This document shows positions 15,017 to 23,650 of a stretch of 64,000 nt of DNA, piece by piece. The translations under genes were made by a program, and so were the position numbers. The notes under the pieces are model-generated. The model ran no database searches, had not been told where the DNA came from, and saw nothing but the letters and a program-made list of their open reading frames with translations. The DNA lies in the NCBI RefSeq assembly GCF_012922555.1, contig NZ_WIPK01000009.1, forward strand, positions 1 to 64,000, read 5' to 3'. This DNA is from Paraclostridium dentum. Its GTDB lineage: Bacteria; Bacillota; Clostridia; Peptostreptococcales; Peptostreptococcaceae. Each line of letters starts with the position of its first letter. Within the stretch, counting starts at the first letter, position 1.

Positions 15017-15931
15017 TTAATTTTGTAATTTAGTTATTTTATATCCTTTTTCTTCTAATTGCTTTAATATGCTGTCTTGCCCAAAATAATGCAATGTCCC
15101 AACTGCTACAACATATCTCTTATCTCCTTGTACTAATTTATCAATTTCATTAGCCATATCTATATTTCTATTTTTGCTTAACTTTTCGTATAGTTCTTTA
15201 TTTGATTTGCGTAAATCTTCAGATCTTTTTTCCATATACTACGAATCGCCTTTTATAAATGCATTTCCAATTTCATCCATAGTTTTTTCACCTTTTCCAA
15301 CTAAATCCGAGTTATACTCAGCTAAAAAAATTTTAAAACTACCTGTTAATTCATATAATAATTTGTAATGCTCCTCTGCATTTTCAAGCCCTACTATAGA
15401 TTTCTTATTATTCTCATAAATTTCTTTTAACCATTGATCTGAGCTATATGTAAATCCACCATCTTCTTCTTGTTTTTCTTCAATATATGATGAAAAGCCT
15501 TCAGGACTTAGATGCTTGACTTCATTGTACTCAATATTAAAATCTTTTAAAACCTTATCAAATTTAACTTGTTCTTCTTTAGTTAATAAATCTTTTAATT
15601 CTCCTTTTTCTAGATATAGATTTTCTTTACCTATCTCCTGAGCTTTTTCTAATACTTCTTTATCATTTAAGTTTACTTCTAGTACCAGTGCATCCGTATT
15701 ATCTAAAATTTTCTCCATTGTTGAATTTAAATAATTTATATTTCCTTTTGCCGGATGCAATGTTCCTACTAAATAAACTACTTTATCATCTTTTTTTGCT
15801 TCCCAGAAAAATCCCTTTGCCTTGTCTTTTTGTATATCTATTTTTTCCTGCGCACTTGCACTACATCCAACTAAAAATGATGGTAATATTATTAACAACA
15901 TCACTATTATTAGATTTTTCAACCTCTTCAT
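15017..15931 (-). pseudogene. TraB/GumN family lipoprotein interrupted by an in-frame TAG
   Basis: Two adjoining reading frames (15239-15931 and 15017-15235) are in the same frame and together cover a complete TraB/GumN lipoprotein, 303 residues plus one internal TAG at 15239-15241. The first part has a lipoprotein signal (LVGCSA lipobox) and the first motif GTLH; the second has the C-terminal motif VGTLHYFGQDSIL. In the paralog at 9871 the join reads KGDTGYMEQ, here KGDS-stop-YMEK, so the stop replaces one codon and nothing else is lost. No ribosome binding site precedes the second part. I read it as a recent nonsense mutation; readthrough or a sequencing error are alternatives. Confidence 0.82.
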
Positions 15932-15967
15932 ATGATTACCCCCTTATAATTTGCCCCTTTGACATAG

Positions 15968-16029
15968 ATTATAGCATAAATTTTCCAACATACAATATTT
16001 AACAAAATTCACTATATTTTGTTAAATAT
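15968..16029 (-). promoter_or_regulatory. Promoter with a perfect dyad upstream of the TraB-like pseudogene
   Basis: On the minus strand TTGTAT (15995-15990), 16 nt, then TATAAT (15973-15968) make a fair sigma-A promoter about 36 nt before the gene. Touching the -35 is a perfect inverted repeat: ATATTTAACAAAAT (15995-16008) and ATTTTGTTAAATAT (16016-16029) with a 7-nt centre. This is the size and place of a repressor operator; no T-run follows the stem, so it is not a simple terminator. The binding protein is unknown. Confidence 0.6.
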
Positions 16030-16036
16030 AAATAAA

Positions 16037-16066
16037 AAAGTTAGTGATTTATAATCTACTAACTTT
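16037..16066. terminator. Terminator after the small lipoprotein gene
   Basis: AAAGTTAGT (16037-16045) pairs with ACTAACTTT (16058-16066). A six-A run at 16034-16039 becomes a T-run on the minus strand, 26 nt past the stop of the gene at 16092. Confidence 0.85.
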
Positions 16067-16091
16067 ATATATACCTTATTAATTTATCTTT

Positions 16092-16493
16092 CTATCTTAA
16101 TGTCAAATCTATTCCTGCAGTCTTACTTAAATCATATTCATCACTATTTCCATTGTCTTTGTATGGATGCATATATCTAACTTCAAACTCTATGTCATCT
16201 GCTTTATATGTAACTGCTGTTACCCCAACCTCACTTTCATAAGTTCTATCAATTTCTTTTACACCTTCTGGTAAAATTCCTTTTACATATTCTAGAGAAC
16301 CTTCCATACTGCGTTGTACCGGTTCTAATTCGCTACTATACGATGCTGCAGCTAACTTTTGCTCTAATTCTTGTATATTGACTTCTTTTCCTGTTTCTTG
16401 AGTATCTTCTATAGTTTTATTTGACTTACTACATCCAACCATAAATATAAATAATATCAATAATATCCCTATACTAGCTAATCTTACATTCAT
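16092..16493 (-). CDS. Small lipoprotein of unknown function
   Basis: A 133-aa protein with a typical lipoprotein signal: a hydrophobic stretch at residues 6-19 and lipobox MVGC, so it should be anchored outside the membrane. The mature part has a Glu/Gln/Lys-rich helix (about 37-60), then a small globular region with EVGVTAVTYKADDIEFEVRY. I recognise no family. It lies between a MurJ paralog and the TraB-like pseudogene with terminators on both sides. A promoter and AAGGGG ribosome binding site lie upstream. Confidence 0.75.
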   Translation of the reverse strand: MNVRLASIGILLILFIFMVGCSKSNKTIEDTQETGKEVNIQELEQKLAAASYSSELEPVQRSMEGSLEYVKGILPEGVKEIDRTYESEVGVTAVTYKADDIEFEVRYMHPYKDNGNSDEYDLSKTAGIDLTLR

Positions 16494-16624
16494 ATAATTT
16501 TCCCCTTGATTGTTAAATTTTTAATTTTTATATTCATTATATTATACTATATATTTTTGCTAATATAAATTCATATTTTACTTGGTGTATCTCTAAACTA
16601 TTTACTTACTTTATAGTTACAAAT

Positions 16625-16669
16625 AAAAAAAAGATAACCATGTTGATATATAACTTAGTCATCTTTTTT
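16625..16669. terminator. Terminator after the second MurJ-like gene
   Basis: AAAAAAGATAAC and GTCATCTTTTTT form the arms (one mismatch) around an AT-rich centre. The arm sequence is the same AAAAAAGAT(G)AC as the outer helix of family A repeats, so this may be a family A element that has lost its inner part. Confidence 0.75.
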
Positions 16670-16687
16670 AGTTTGTCTTATATAAAA

Positions 16688-18220
16688 CTACATGTTCAAT
16701 TTCTTTTTTGCAAAATCAATTATCATACTTACTTCTTCTACTTTTAATATTACTATTAATACTCCGTATGTTAAAGCACCTATTCCTATAGATCCAAATA
16801 ATGATATAGCTTTTTGTATTGTGCCAATTCCCAAAATACCTGATAACATGCTATATATAACATACGTTGTTATTCCCATTAAAATAGATGCTATTATTGA
16901 TTTAATTGTAGTTCTTATTATTTTATCTTGCCCAAAATATCCAATCTTTTTCTTAAGACTTCTAAATAAAATCAATATACATATAATCGCTGATAAACTT
17001 GTAGCAAATGCTAATCCTGCATGACCCATAAATTTAACTAATATTAAGTTTAATATTATATTCATTCCCATAGCCATAGCTCCATTTATCATAGGAGTCT
17101 TTGTATCTTGTAATGAATAAAATACCTTACCCAATATATCTCTGAGTCCAAATCCAACCATTCCTATAGAATAAAATATCAATGCACTTGCGGTAGTTTT
17201 AGTAGCATTTGCATCAAATGCACCTCTTTCAAACAATAAACTCACTATCGGCGTAGCTAAAACCATAGCACCTACTGATATTGGAATAACTAAAAGTATT
17301 ACACTGTTAACGCTCTTATACACAGTTTTTGTAAAGTTCTCTTTATTACTATCAGACGACATTTTTGATAGCACGGGGTATATAGCTGTTCCTATTGATG
17401 CTATAAACAATCCCATTACAAAAGAATTTAATCTGTTAGCATAATTTAAAGCTGAAATACTTCCTTCCAATAATGTAGATGCTAAAGTCCTATCTACCAT
17501 TGTATTTATTTGGTTCACCGCAACTCCAATAAATACAGGGCCTACTAACCATATAACTTTTTTTATATAATCTTCCTTCAATCCAATTTCAAATTTATAT
17601 TTATATCCATATCTACGAGCACTTGGAATTTGAAAAAACAGTCTACTTGCCATAGCAATTACAGTACCTATTGGTAATATATATATATTTATTTTAAGGC
17701 TCAGTATAATAACTATTATTATAATAATATTGAATGGAATTCCTACAAGTCCTGGAATCATAAAATTTTCTTTAGCTTGTAAAAAAGATGTTATTATACT
17801 ACTGGTTCCCATGAACAATGCTCCAAATATCATAATTCTTGTGAATTCTACGGTTAACTTGAAAGTATAACCATCAAATCCCATCGCAAATATTTTTACT
17901 ACTTGATCTGTAAATAGTAAAACTAATAATACCAGTGCACCACTTAAAATCAAGGTTATATTAAAAATGTTATTTACAAATTTATTGCTCTCTTTTATAC
18001 TTTTATTGTTTTCATAATATAAAGGTATAAAGGTTGTAGCTAATGCAATTCCTATTAAGGAAAATAATGTTCCAGGTATATTCATAGCGACTATATATGC
18101 ATCACTGTAAAATGTAGTCCCATAAATCCCCCCCAACACTAATTCTCTTGCAAAACCCAAAATTTTAGATATTATAGTTATTATCATTAACATCAATGTG
18201 GTTTTGGCTACTTTATTCAT
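16688..18220 (-). CDS. MurJ/MviN family flippase, paralog; probable glycan repeat-unit flippase
   Basis: A 510-aa, about 14-helix MOP superfamily protein close to the flippase at 11062 along its length (shared KILGFARELVLGGIYGTTFY, NQINTMVDRTLASTLLEGS, LLFERGAFDAN, QDTKTPMINGAM). It is the last gene of the first glycan cluster, overlapping the polymerase gene by 4 nt (ATGA). No other Wzx is present in either glycan cluster. I therefore infer that this copy exports the lipid-linked glycan unit, while the lone copy at 11062 serves peptidoglycan. The family is certain; the division of labour is inference. Confidence 0.85.
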   Translation of the reverse strand: MNKVAKTTLMLMIITIISKILGFARELVLGGIYGTTFYSDAYIVAMNIPGTLFSLIGIALATTFIPLYYENNKSIKESNKFVNNIFNITLILSGALVLLVLLFTDQVVKIFAMGFDGYTFKLTVEFTRIMIFGALFMGTSSIITSFLQAKENFMIPGLVGIPFNIIIIIVIILSLKINIYILPIGTVIAMASRLFFQIPSARRYGYKYKFEIGLKEDYIKKVIWLVGPVFIGVAVNQINTMVDRTLASTLLEGSISALNYANRLNSFVMGLFIASIGTAIYPVLSKMSSDSNKENFTKTVYKSVNSVILLVIPISVGAMVLATPIVSLLFERGAFDANATKTTASALIFYSIGMVGFGLRDILGKVFYSLQDTKTPMINGAMAMGMNIILNLILVKFMGHAGLAFATSLSAIICILILFRSLKKKIGYFGQDKIIRTTIKSIIASILMGITTYVIYSMLSGILGIGTIQKAISLFGSIGIGALTYGVLIVILKVEEVSMIIDFAKKKLNM

Positions 18221-19548
18221 CTTATTCGCCTTTTATATAAAATTGGGAGCTTTATAAGAAGATATATTGCTATAAAATATATTGCATTTAATGGCATAGC
18301 TGCAAAGTATTTTTCTGCATTTAAGTAAGATACTAGAGGCATCATAAAAAACGCATTTAACACAGTCCATACACCTGCATCAATTTCATTTTTTGATTTA
18401 TTATATAAAAAACCATGAAACATTCCTATTAACATATTGCATAATATAACTCCCATATATCCAAAGTCAGCTATAAAGTTTAGATTTGCAGTATATACAT
18501 TAGTTCTAAATCCACCAGTTCCATATATAGTAGTACTTATTGTTCTTTGAGTTTCAAAATCAAACAATGGAATTATATTTAATGCTTTATATATTATCCT
18601 AAATGTCTGTTGCCCAAATAAATCACTTGTAAATGTCAAGTTTTTATACACATTATCAAATGCACCTATACCACCACTTAGATAAATAGCAATATTGTTT
18701 AGCCCTTCATTAGGATCTATTTTTCCTGCTAGTTTACCCGCTATAAAAAAATAAGAAAAAATGAGCCCTATACACAAAATTCCCATGATAAGATACTTAA
18801 TTTCTAATCTTTTTTTATCTCTAACATTTTCATATTTATCGCTTTTCACTTGAATTTTATAGGATACAAACACAATAATTAGTGAGTATATTACAAGTAT
18901 AGATCTTATACCTAAAATATATCCCATTATAAATACGGCTATGGATGGCATTAATAAAATACTAACTTTTTTACTCCATCCACTAGTCATGTATTCCTTG
19001 ACTGCAAAGTATAAATATACTACACCTAACATACGACATACTAATATAATATATGTCCATACCCCTAAGTTCACAGCCCCATTAGATCTAGTTTCTCCTT
19101 TGTATATCATCAAGTTTCTAGTAAACTCTTGTATATTATCTGATCCTACTATATAATCACTACCAATACTTAAATACACTATAATAGTTATTAAAATTAA
19201 TATAGTTGATAAAATTGCCTTGTTGGTTGATATATTTAATATCTTTTGTTCATACTTCTTATTTTGTAAATTTTTATTGTTTTTTAAATATAAATTTCCT
19301 CTATTTGATGTATTTGCTATCATCATTGTAAATGCAAAACCTAAGTCCACCCACATAATTGCAGTACTCAATATAAAAACTGTCATAGCTGAAATATTAA
19401 TACCCCATTCTTTATGAAATATTAATAATCCTATGGACCCTAAAAATACTACACTTTTTAAAATAACTAATGGATGTAGCGTTTCTTTTAATATGATAAT
19501 AGCTATTACTAGTTGAATAAATATTATTATAGTAAATAGTAATTCCAT
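18217..19548 (-). CDS. wzy: Wzy-like oligosaccharide repeat-unit polymerase, copy 1
   Basis: A 443-aa membrane protein with 10-12 predicted helices, including long hydrophobic runs at about 5-25, 30-60, 115-135 and 205-250. A large polar loop near residues 285-370 is the kind that carries the active site in Wzy/O-antigen polymerases. Such proteins have little sequence conservation; the call rests on topology and on the place between a nucleotide-sugar epimerase and a flippase. It would polymerise lipid-linked repeat units on the outer face of the membrane. Confidence 0.72.
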   Translation of the reverse strand: MELLFTIIIFIQLVIAIIILKETLHPLVILKSVVFLGSIGLLIFHKEWGINISAMTVFILSTAIMWVDLGFAFTMMIANTSNRGNLYLKNNKNLQNKKYEQKILNISTNKAILSTILILITIIVYLSIGSDYIVGSDNIQEFTRNLMIYKGETRSNGAVNLGVWTYIILVCRMLGVVYLYFAVKEYMTSGWSKKVSILLMPSIAVFIMGYILGIRSILVIYSLIIVFVSYKIQVKSDKYENVRDKKRLEIKYLIMGILCIGLIFSYFFIAGKLAGKIDPNEGLNNIAIYLSGGIGAFDNVYKNLTFTSDLFGQQTFRIIYKALNIIPLFDFETQRTISTTIYGTGGFRTNVYTANLNFIADFGYMGVILCNMLIGMFHGFLYNKSKNEIDAGVWTVLNAFFMMPLVSYLNAEKYFAAMPLNAIYFIAIYLLIKLPILYKRRIR

Positions 19549-19563
19549 AGTAATTTTCCTTTA

Positions 19564-20538
19564 TTATAAATTTTTTTTGTACCAATCTATCGTCAATTTT
19601 ATTCCATCCTCAAAGCTATAACTTGGATTATAATTTAATAATTTTCTAGCATTTGATATATCTGCATTTGAATGTTTTATATCACCTTTTCTAGATGGTC
19701 CATATATAGGTTTTATATCTTTACATAATAGTTTATTTAAATTTTCATATAATTCATTTAGAGAAATTCTACCTCCATAGGCTATATTGTAAGCTTTTCC
19801 ACAAGCTTCTTTTGGAGCTAAACAAGCTCTTAAATTAGCTTCTATTACATTATCTATATAAGTAAAATCTCTTGAATTCTCTCCATCTCCATTTATAGTA
19901 GGTGATTCATCGCTTAAAAGTAATTTAACAAACTTTGGAATAACTGCTGAGTAATAAGAGTTTGGATCTTGTTTCCTACCAAATACATTAAAGTACCTCA
20001 TTCCAACAGTCTCTAATCCATATAAGTCAAAGTAATTTCTAGCGTATAGTTCATTAACTTTCTTTGTTATAGCATAAGGAGATAATAACTTGCCTTCTCT
20101 TCCTTCTACTTTAGGTAAATTAGGTTCATCTCCATAAACAGATGATGATGATGCATATACAAACCTCTTAACTGAATTATCTCTAGCAGCTGTCATCATG
20201 TTTAGAGTTCCTTTTATATTTATTTCTTCATATAATAAAGGCATTTCTATTGATCTAGGAACAGAACCCCAAGCTGCTTGATGCAATATATAATCTATAT
20301 CTTTACAAATTTCCTGACATATTTGTATATCTCTTATATCGCCTTCTACAAACTCAAAGTTTTCATTTTCCATAAAATCTTTTATATTCTCTCTTTTTCC
20401 TATTGAAAAATTATCTAAAGCTCTTACAAAATAACCTTTATTTAATAGTGCTTCAATAATGTTGGAGCCGATAAATCCAGCTCCACCTGTTACTAAAAAC
20501 TTAGTTCCTTTAGGAAATTGCACGTCTTGGTATCCCAA
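19564..20538 (-). CDS. wbpP: UDP-N-acetylglucosamine 4-epimerase, WbpP/TviC type
   Basis: An extended SDR enzyme of 324 aa. The Rossmann motif VTGGAGFIGSNIIEALL (residues 17-33) sits after a short N-terminal extension typical of the WbpP/TviC group. HQAAWGSVPRS, the serine in YASSSSVYG and the SPYAITKK YxxxK motif follow. It interconverts UDP-GlcNAc/UDP-GalNAc or their uronic acids. With the dehydrogenase immediately upstream it should supply UDP-GalNAcA. The start is TTG at 20538 with GGAGG 8 nt away; the gene begins 2 nt past the end of the dehydrogenase. Confidence 0.88.
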   Translation of the reverse strand: MGYQDVQFPKGTKFLVTGGAGFIGSNIIEALLNKGYFVRALDNFSIGKRENIKDFMENENFEFVEGDIRDIQICQEICKDIDYILHQAAWGSVPRSIEMPLLYEEINIKGTLNMMTAARDNSVKRFVYASSSSVYGDEPNLPKVEGREGKLLSPYAITKKVNELYARNYFDLYGLETVGMRYFNVFGRKQDPNSYYSAVIPKFVKLLLSDESPTINGDGENSRDFTYIDNVIEANLRACLAPKEACGKAYNIAYGGRISLNELYENLNKLLCKDIKPIYGPSRKGDIKHSNADISNARKLLNYNPSYSFEDGIKLTIDWYKKNL

Positions 20539-20540
20539 CT

Positions 20541-21881
20541 TTATAACCTCCAGTATAAGTAATTCTTTAACTGAGCTTCTTTTTTATCAAATATACCTTT
20601 AACGTCAACCAAAACTAATTTATCTTCACTGTTTAATGATACAGGCTTTTCTTCATACAATTTTTTTATAGATTCTAAATTTAATTCCATATATTCCTTA
20701 TGACCTACAGCCACTATAACTGCATCCATATTTTTTATATTTTCAAACTTAGTTAGCTCTATCCCATATTCTCTTTTTACCTCATTTTCATCTGCTATAG
20801 GATCAGCAACAAATACATCTATTCCGTATTCTTTTAATTCATTTATTATATCTATAACTTTAGAGTTTCTAACATCTGGACAATCCTCTTTAAATGTCAT
20901 GCCTAAAATTGCTACTCTAGCTCCCTTTACTTGCTTATTAGCTTTTATTAGATTCTTAACTGTAGATTCTCCTACATATTTACCCATTCCATCATTTATT
21001 CTTCTTCCTGATAATATAACTTGTGAATGATATCCTATTTGTTCAGCCTTGTGTGTTAAATAGTAAGGGTCAACACCTATACAGTGCCCTCCAACCAATC
21101 CAGGATAAAATTTTAAGAAATTCCATTTAGTTCCTGATGCTTCCAAAACTGCTTTCGTATCTATTTCCATCTTATTAAAAATCATAGATAATTCATTTAC
21201 AAAGGCTATATTGATATCTCTTTGAGAGTTTTCTATAACCTTAGCGGCTTCTGCTACTTTTATACTCTCCGCCCTATGAACCCCTGCATCTATAATTAAT
21301 TCATATATACTAGCTATATTTTCTAAACTTTCTTCATCCATCCCAGATACTACTTTAGTTATATTTTCTAATCTATGAAGCTTATCTCCTGGGTTTATTC
21401 TTTCTGGAGAATACCCAACCTTGAAATCAACTCCACACTTCATGTTAGATTCTTCTTCTAATATAGGTATACATACCTCTTCAGTAACTCCAGGATATAC
21501 AGTTGACTCATATACTACTATAGATCCCTTAGTTAAATTTCTTCCTAAAACTCTACTTGCTCCAATTATTGGTCTTAAATCTGGAGTTTTATCATCATTT
21601 ATTGGAGTTGGAACTGCAATTATATGAAACTTAGCTTCTTTTAACTTATTTTCATCACTTGTCATTAAAGCTGTTGTTTCTTTTAAAGCTTTATTTCCTA
21701 CCTCATTAGTAACATCAATTCCTTGTTTATATAGTTCTATTTTTTCTTTATTTACATCAAATCCTATTACATTTATTTTCTTAGCAAAAGCAATTGCTAA
21801 TGGCATACCTACATATCCCAATCCAATTACTGATATATTTTCTTTTTTATCTTTTACTTTATGATACAATTCTAATGTCAA
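20541..21881 (-). CDS. wbpO: UDP-N-acetylhexosamine 6-dehydrogenase, WbpO/TviB type
   Basis: A 446-aa nucleotide-sugar dehydrogenase oxidising C6 twice with NAD. It has the NAD motif VIGLGYVGMPLAIAFAKK (residues 18-35), the IAVPTPI segment, YESTVYPGVTEE and the active-site cysteine in GLVGGHCIGVDPYYLTHKAE. The C-terminal MTFKEDCPDVRNSKV region completes the fold. The GGHCIGVDPYYL context is the WbpO/TviB form, distinct from the Ugd form at 32825. The start is TTG with AGGAGG 8 nt upstream. It is followed directly by the 4-epimerase, the usual UDP-GalNAcA pair. Confidence 0.9.
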   Translation of the reverse strand: MTLELYHKVKDKKENISVIGLGYVGMPLAIAFAKKINVIGFDVNKEKIELYKQGIDVTNEVGNKALKETTALMTSDENKLKEAKFHIIAVPTPINDDKTPDLRPIIGASRVLGRNLTKGSIVVYESTVYPGVTEEVCIPILEEESNMKCGVDFKVGYSPERINPGDKLHRLENITKVVSGMDEESLENIASIYELIIDAGVHRAESIKVAEAAKVIENSQRDINIAFVNELSMIFNKMEIDTKAVLEASGTKWNFLKFYPGLVGGHCIGVDPYYLTHKAEQIGYHSQVILSGRRINDGMGKYVGESTVKNLIKANKQVKGARVAILGMTFKEDCPDVRNSKVIDIINELKEYGIDVFVADPIADENEVKREYGIELTKFENIKNMDAVIVAVGHKEYMELNLESIKKLYEEKPVSLNSEDKLVLVDVKGIFDKKEAQLKNYLYWRL

Positions 21882-21901
21882 TTTAAAATCCTCCTTTCAA
21901 C

Positions 21902-22447
21902 TTATGATATATTATCATTAGTTGAAATAAATTTAGCGGGAACTCCGCCTACTATAATGTTGTTTTCTACATTTTTAGTTACTACAGATCCTGCAGCTAC
22001 TAAACTTCCTTCGCCTATTGTTGTCCCACTTGTAATAACAACATGAGACGCACACCAAGTTCCTTTTTTTATATGAATAGGCTTACTTATTCCTTTGTTT
22101 TTTACAACTCCATTTTCAAATACATGATTTGTTGTAGCTAATACACTCATGGGTCCAATAATAACATTATCATCTAAGATAATTTTTCCCTTAGCATTTA
22201 TATAAACATTGTGTGATATATAGCAGTTGTTTCCCACATGTAAATTTTCTGGATTATTTATGGTAACTCGGGGTGCGATTTGCAGTTTTTTACCGCTTGA
22301 TCCTATAAATGGTTTAATTAAAAAACCTCTAATTAGGTTGGTATATAAATGATTTGGAAATAATGATGTAATTAAAAACACCATGTGTATTGGTATGTTT
22401 CTGAATATAAAGTTTAAATATATTGATAGCTTTTTATTTAATCTCAT
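21902..22447 (-). CDS. Left-handed beta-helix (hexapeptide) acyltransferase
   Basis: A 181-aa protein: about 45 N-terminal residues, then hexapeptide repeats ([I/V]-G-x-x-x pattern: HVGNNCYISHNVYINAKGKI, IGPMSVLATTNHVF, IGEGSLVAAGSVVTKNV), ending IIVGGVPAK. This is the LpxA/maltose-acetyltransferase fold, with the loop histidine in TTNHVF. It probably O-acetylates the glycan. The ATG at 22447 is chosen because GGAG lies 6 nt upstream; the ATG at 22459 has no ribosome binding site. Confidence 0.85.
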   Translation of the reverse strand: MRLNKKLSIYLNFIFRNIPIHMVFLITSLFPNHLYTNLIRGFLIKPFIGSSGKKLQIAPRVTINNPENLHVGNNCYISHNVYINAKGKIILDDNVIIGPMSVLATTNHVFENGVVKNKGISKPIHIKKGTWCASHVVITSGTTIGEGSLVAAGSVVTKNVENNIIVGGVPAKFISTNDNIS

Positions 22448-22477
22448 AATATTCTCCATTGCTTAAACTAAATTTAT

Positions 22478-23629
22478 TCAATTCAATAAATCTGCAAATT
22501 CTTTAAACATTTTAAAAAATTCACTTCTTCTAGCTTCTAATTTATTATTTTCATATTCTTTTGCTTTTTTAAAATTTATAATTGCTAGTTCTTCTCTGTT
22601 CATATTTACATATTCAAAAGCATCTACAAATTCTTTATATGATTTTTTTGGATATATACTTTTATCTACAAGTAACTCAGGTATTCCTCCTGCATCACTT
22701 CCTATAGCTGGACACCCTCTATTTAATGCCTCAATTAATGACCTTGGCAACCCTTCTGTTAAACTAGGTTGAACATATATATCTATAGTGTCTAGCCAAT
22801 CAAACACTTCACTATGTGTTAGTACTCCCATAAATTTAACATTTTCATAAGAATCATATTTTTTAGCTATATTTTTAAGGTAAGAATTATCTCCGCCTCC
22901 AACTAGCTGATACTCTATTTCATATCCTTTTTCCTTTAAAACTTTTATTGCTTTAATTACATTTTGTTGTCCTTTATATCTGGATCCTACCGTTGCACAG
23001 GTTCCTAAAACAACTTTTCTATTTAACTTTTCACCTTGTATTTTTTTCAATCTATTTTGTAATATATCTTTTTCATTTTTAGGTAGCATAACATTTGAAC
23101 AAGATATGCTTTCACCTTTGGTTGGATATCTTTTTTGTAAAAATTCGTTAGTTACATAAACAACGTAAGGAGCTTCTTTAATTTCTTTTTTACACAGCAT
23201 ATACATAATTGGTGCTAAAAATTTACCGTATATACTATGATTCCATAAAGCATCAAATGGACACCCTACCATTTCAACTAAATAAGGTTTATTTAATTTT
23301 TTTATATATTTCAAAGACATTAACCCTATAAAACTAGGCAATCTTACTATTAAATATTCATTTTGTTTTATCTCTTCTTCTATCTGTTTTCTCACTTTTC
23401 TTTTTAATATATCTTTTATACTATTAAAAGTAATAAATGATATATTTTCACTTATCGTATCTGAAAATTTTACTTCATTTATATTTGCTTTAGTATGACA
23501 AGCCATAATTTTGATTTTCCCAAAGTGTTGAATATATCTGTCACAAAATTTATCATCAAATCCATATGAGCAAAAATACTCATCTTTAAACTTAGGAAAT
23601 TTATGATCATGTATAAATAAAAGACTCAT
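22478..23629 (-). CDS. Glycosyltransferase, GT4 family
   Basis: A 383-aa GT-B fold enzyme. The C-terminal half has the GT4 pattern: VVLGTCATVGSRYKGQQNVI, YQLVGGGDNSYLKN, VKFMGVLTHSEVFDWL, then the EX7E segment SLTEGLPRSLIEALNRGCPA followed by GSDAGGIPELL. It transfers a sugar from a nucleotide donor to the lipid-linked acceptor on the inner membrane face. The donor cannot be told. It lies in the cluster that makes diacetylbacillosamine and UDP-GalNAcA. Confidence 0.85.
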   Translation of the reverse strand: MSLLFIHDHKFPKFKDEYFCSYGFDDKFCDRYIQHFGKIKIMACHTKANINEVKFSDTISENISFITFNSIKDILKRKVRKQIEEEIKQNEYLIVRLPSFIGLMSLKYIKKLNKPYLVEMVGCPFDALWNHSIYGKFLAPIMYMLCKKEIKEAPYVVYVTNEFLQKRYPTKGESISCSNVMLPKNEKDILQNRLKKIQGEKLNRKVVLGTCATVGSRYKGQQNVIKAIKVLKEKGYEIEYQLVGGGDNSYLKNIAKKYDSYENVKFMGVLTHSEVFDWLDTIDIYVQPSLTEGLPRSLIEALNRGCPAIGSDAGGIPELLVDKSIYPKKSYKEFVDAFEYVNMNREELAIINFKKAKEYENNKLEARRSEFFKMFKEFADLLN

Positions 23630-23650
23630 ATTTTATAAACCTCTTTCTAT

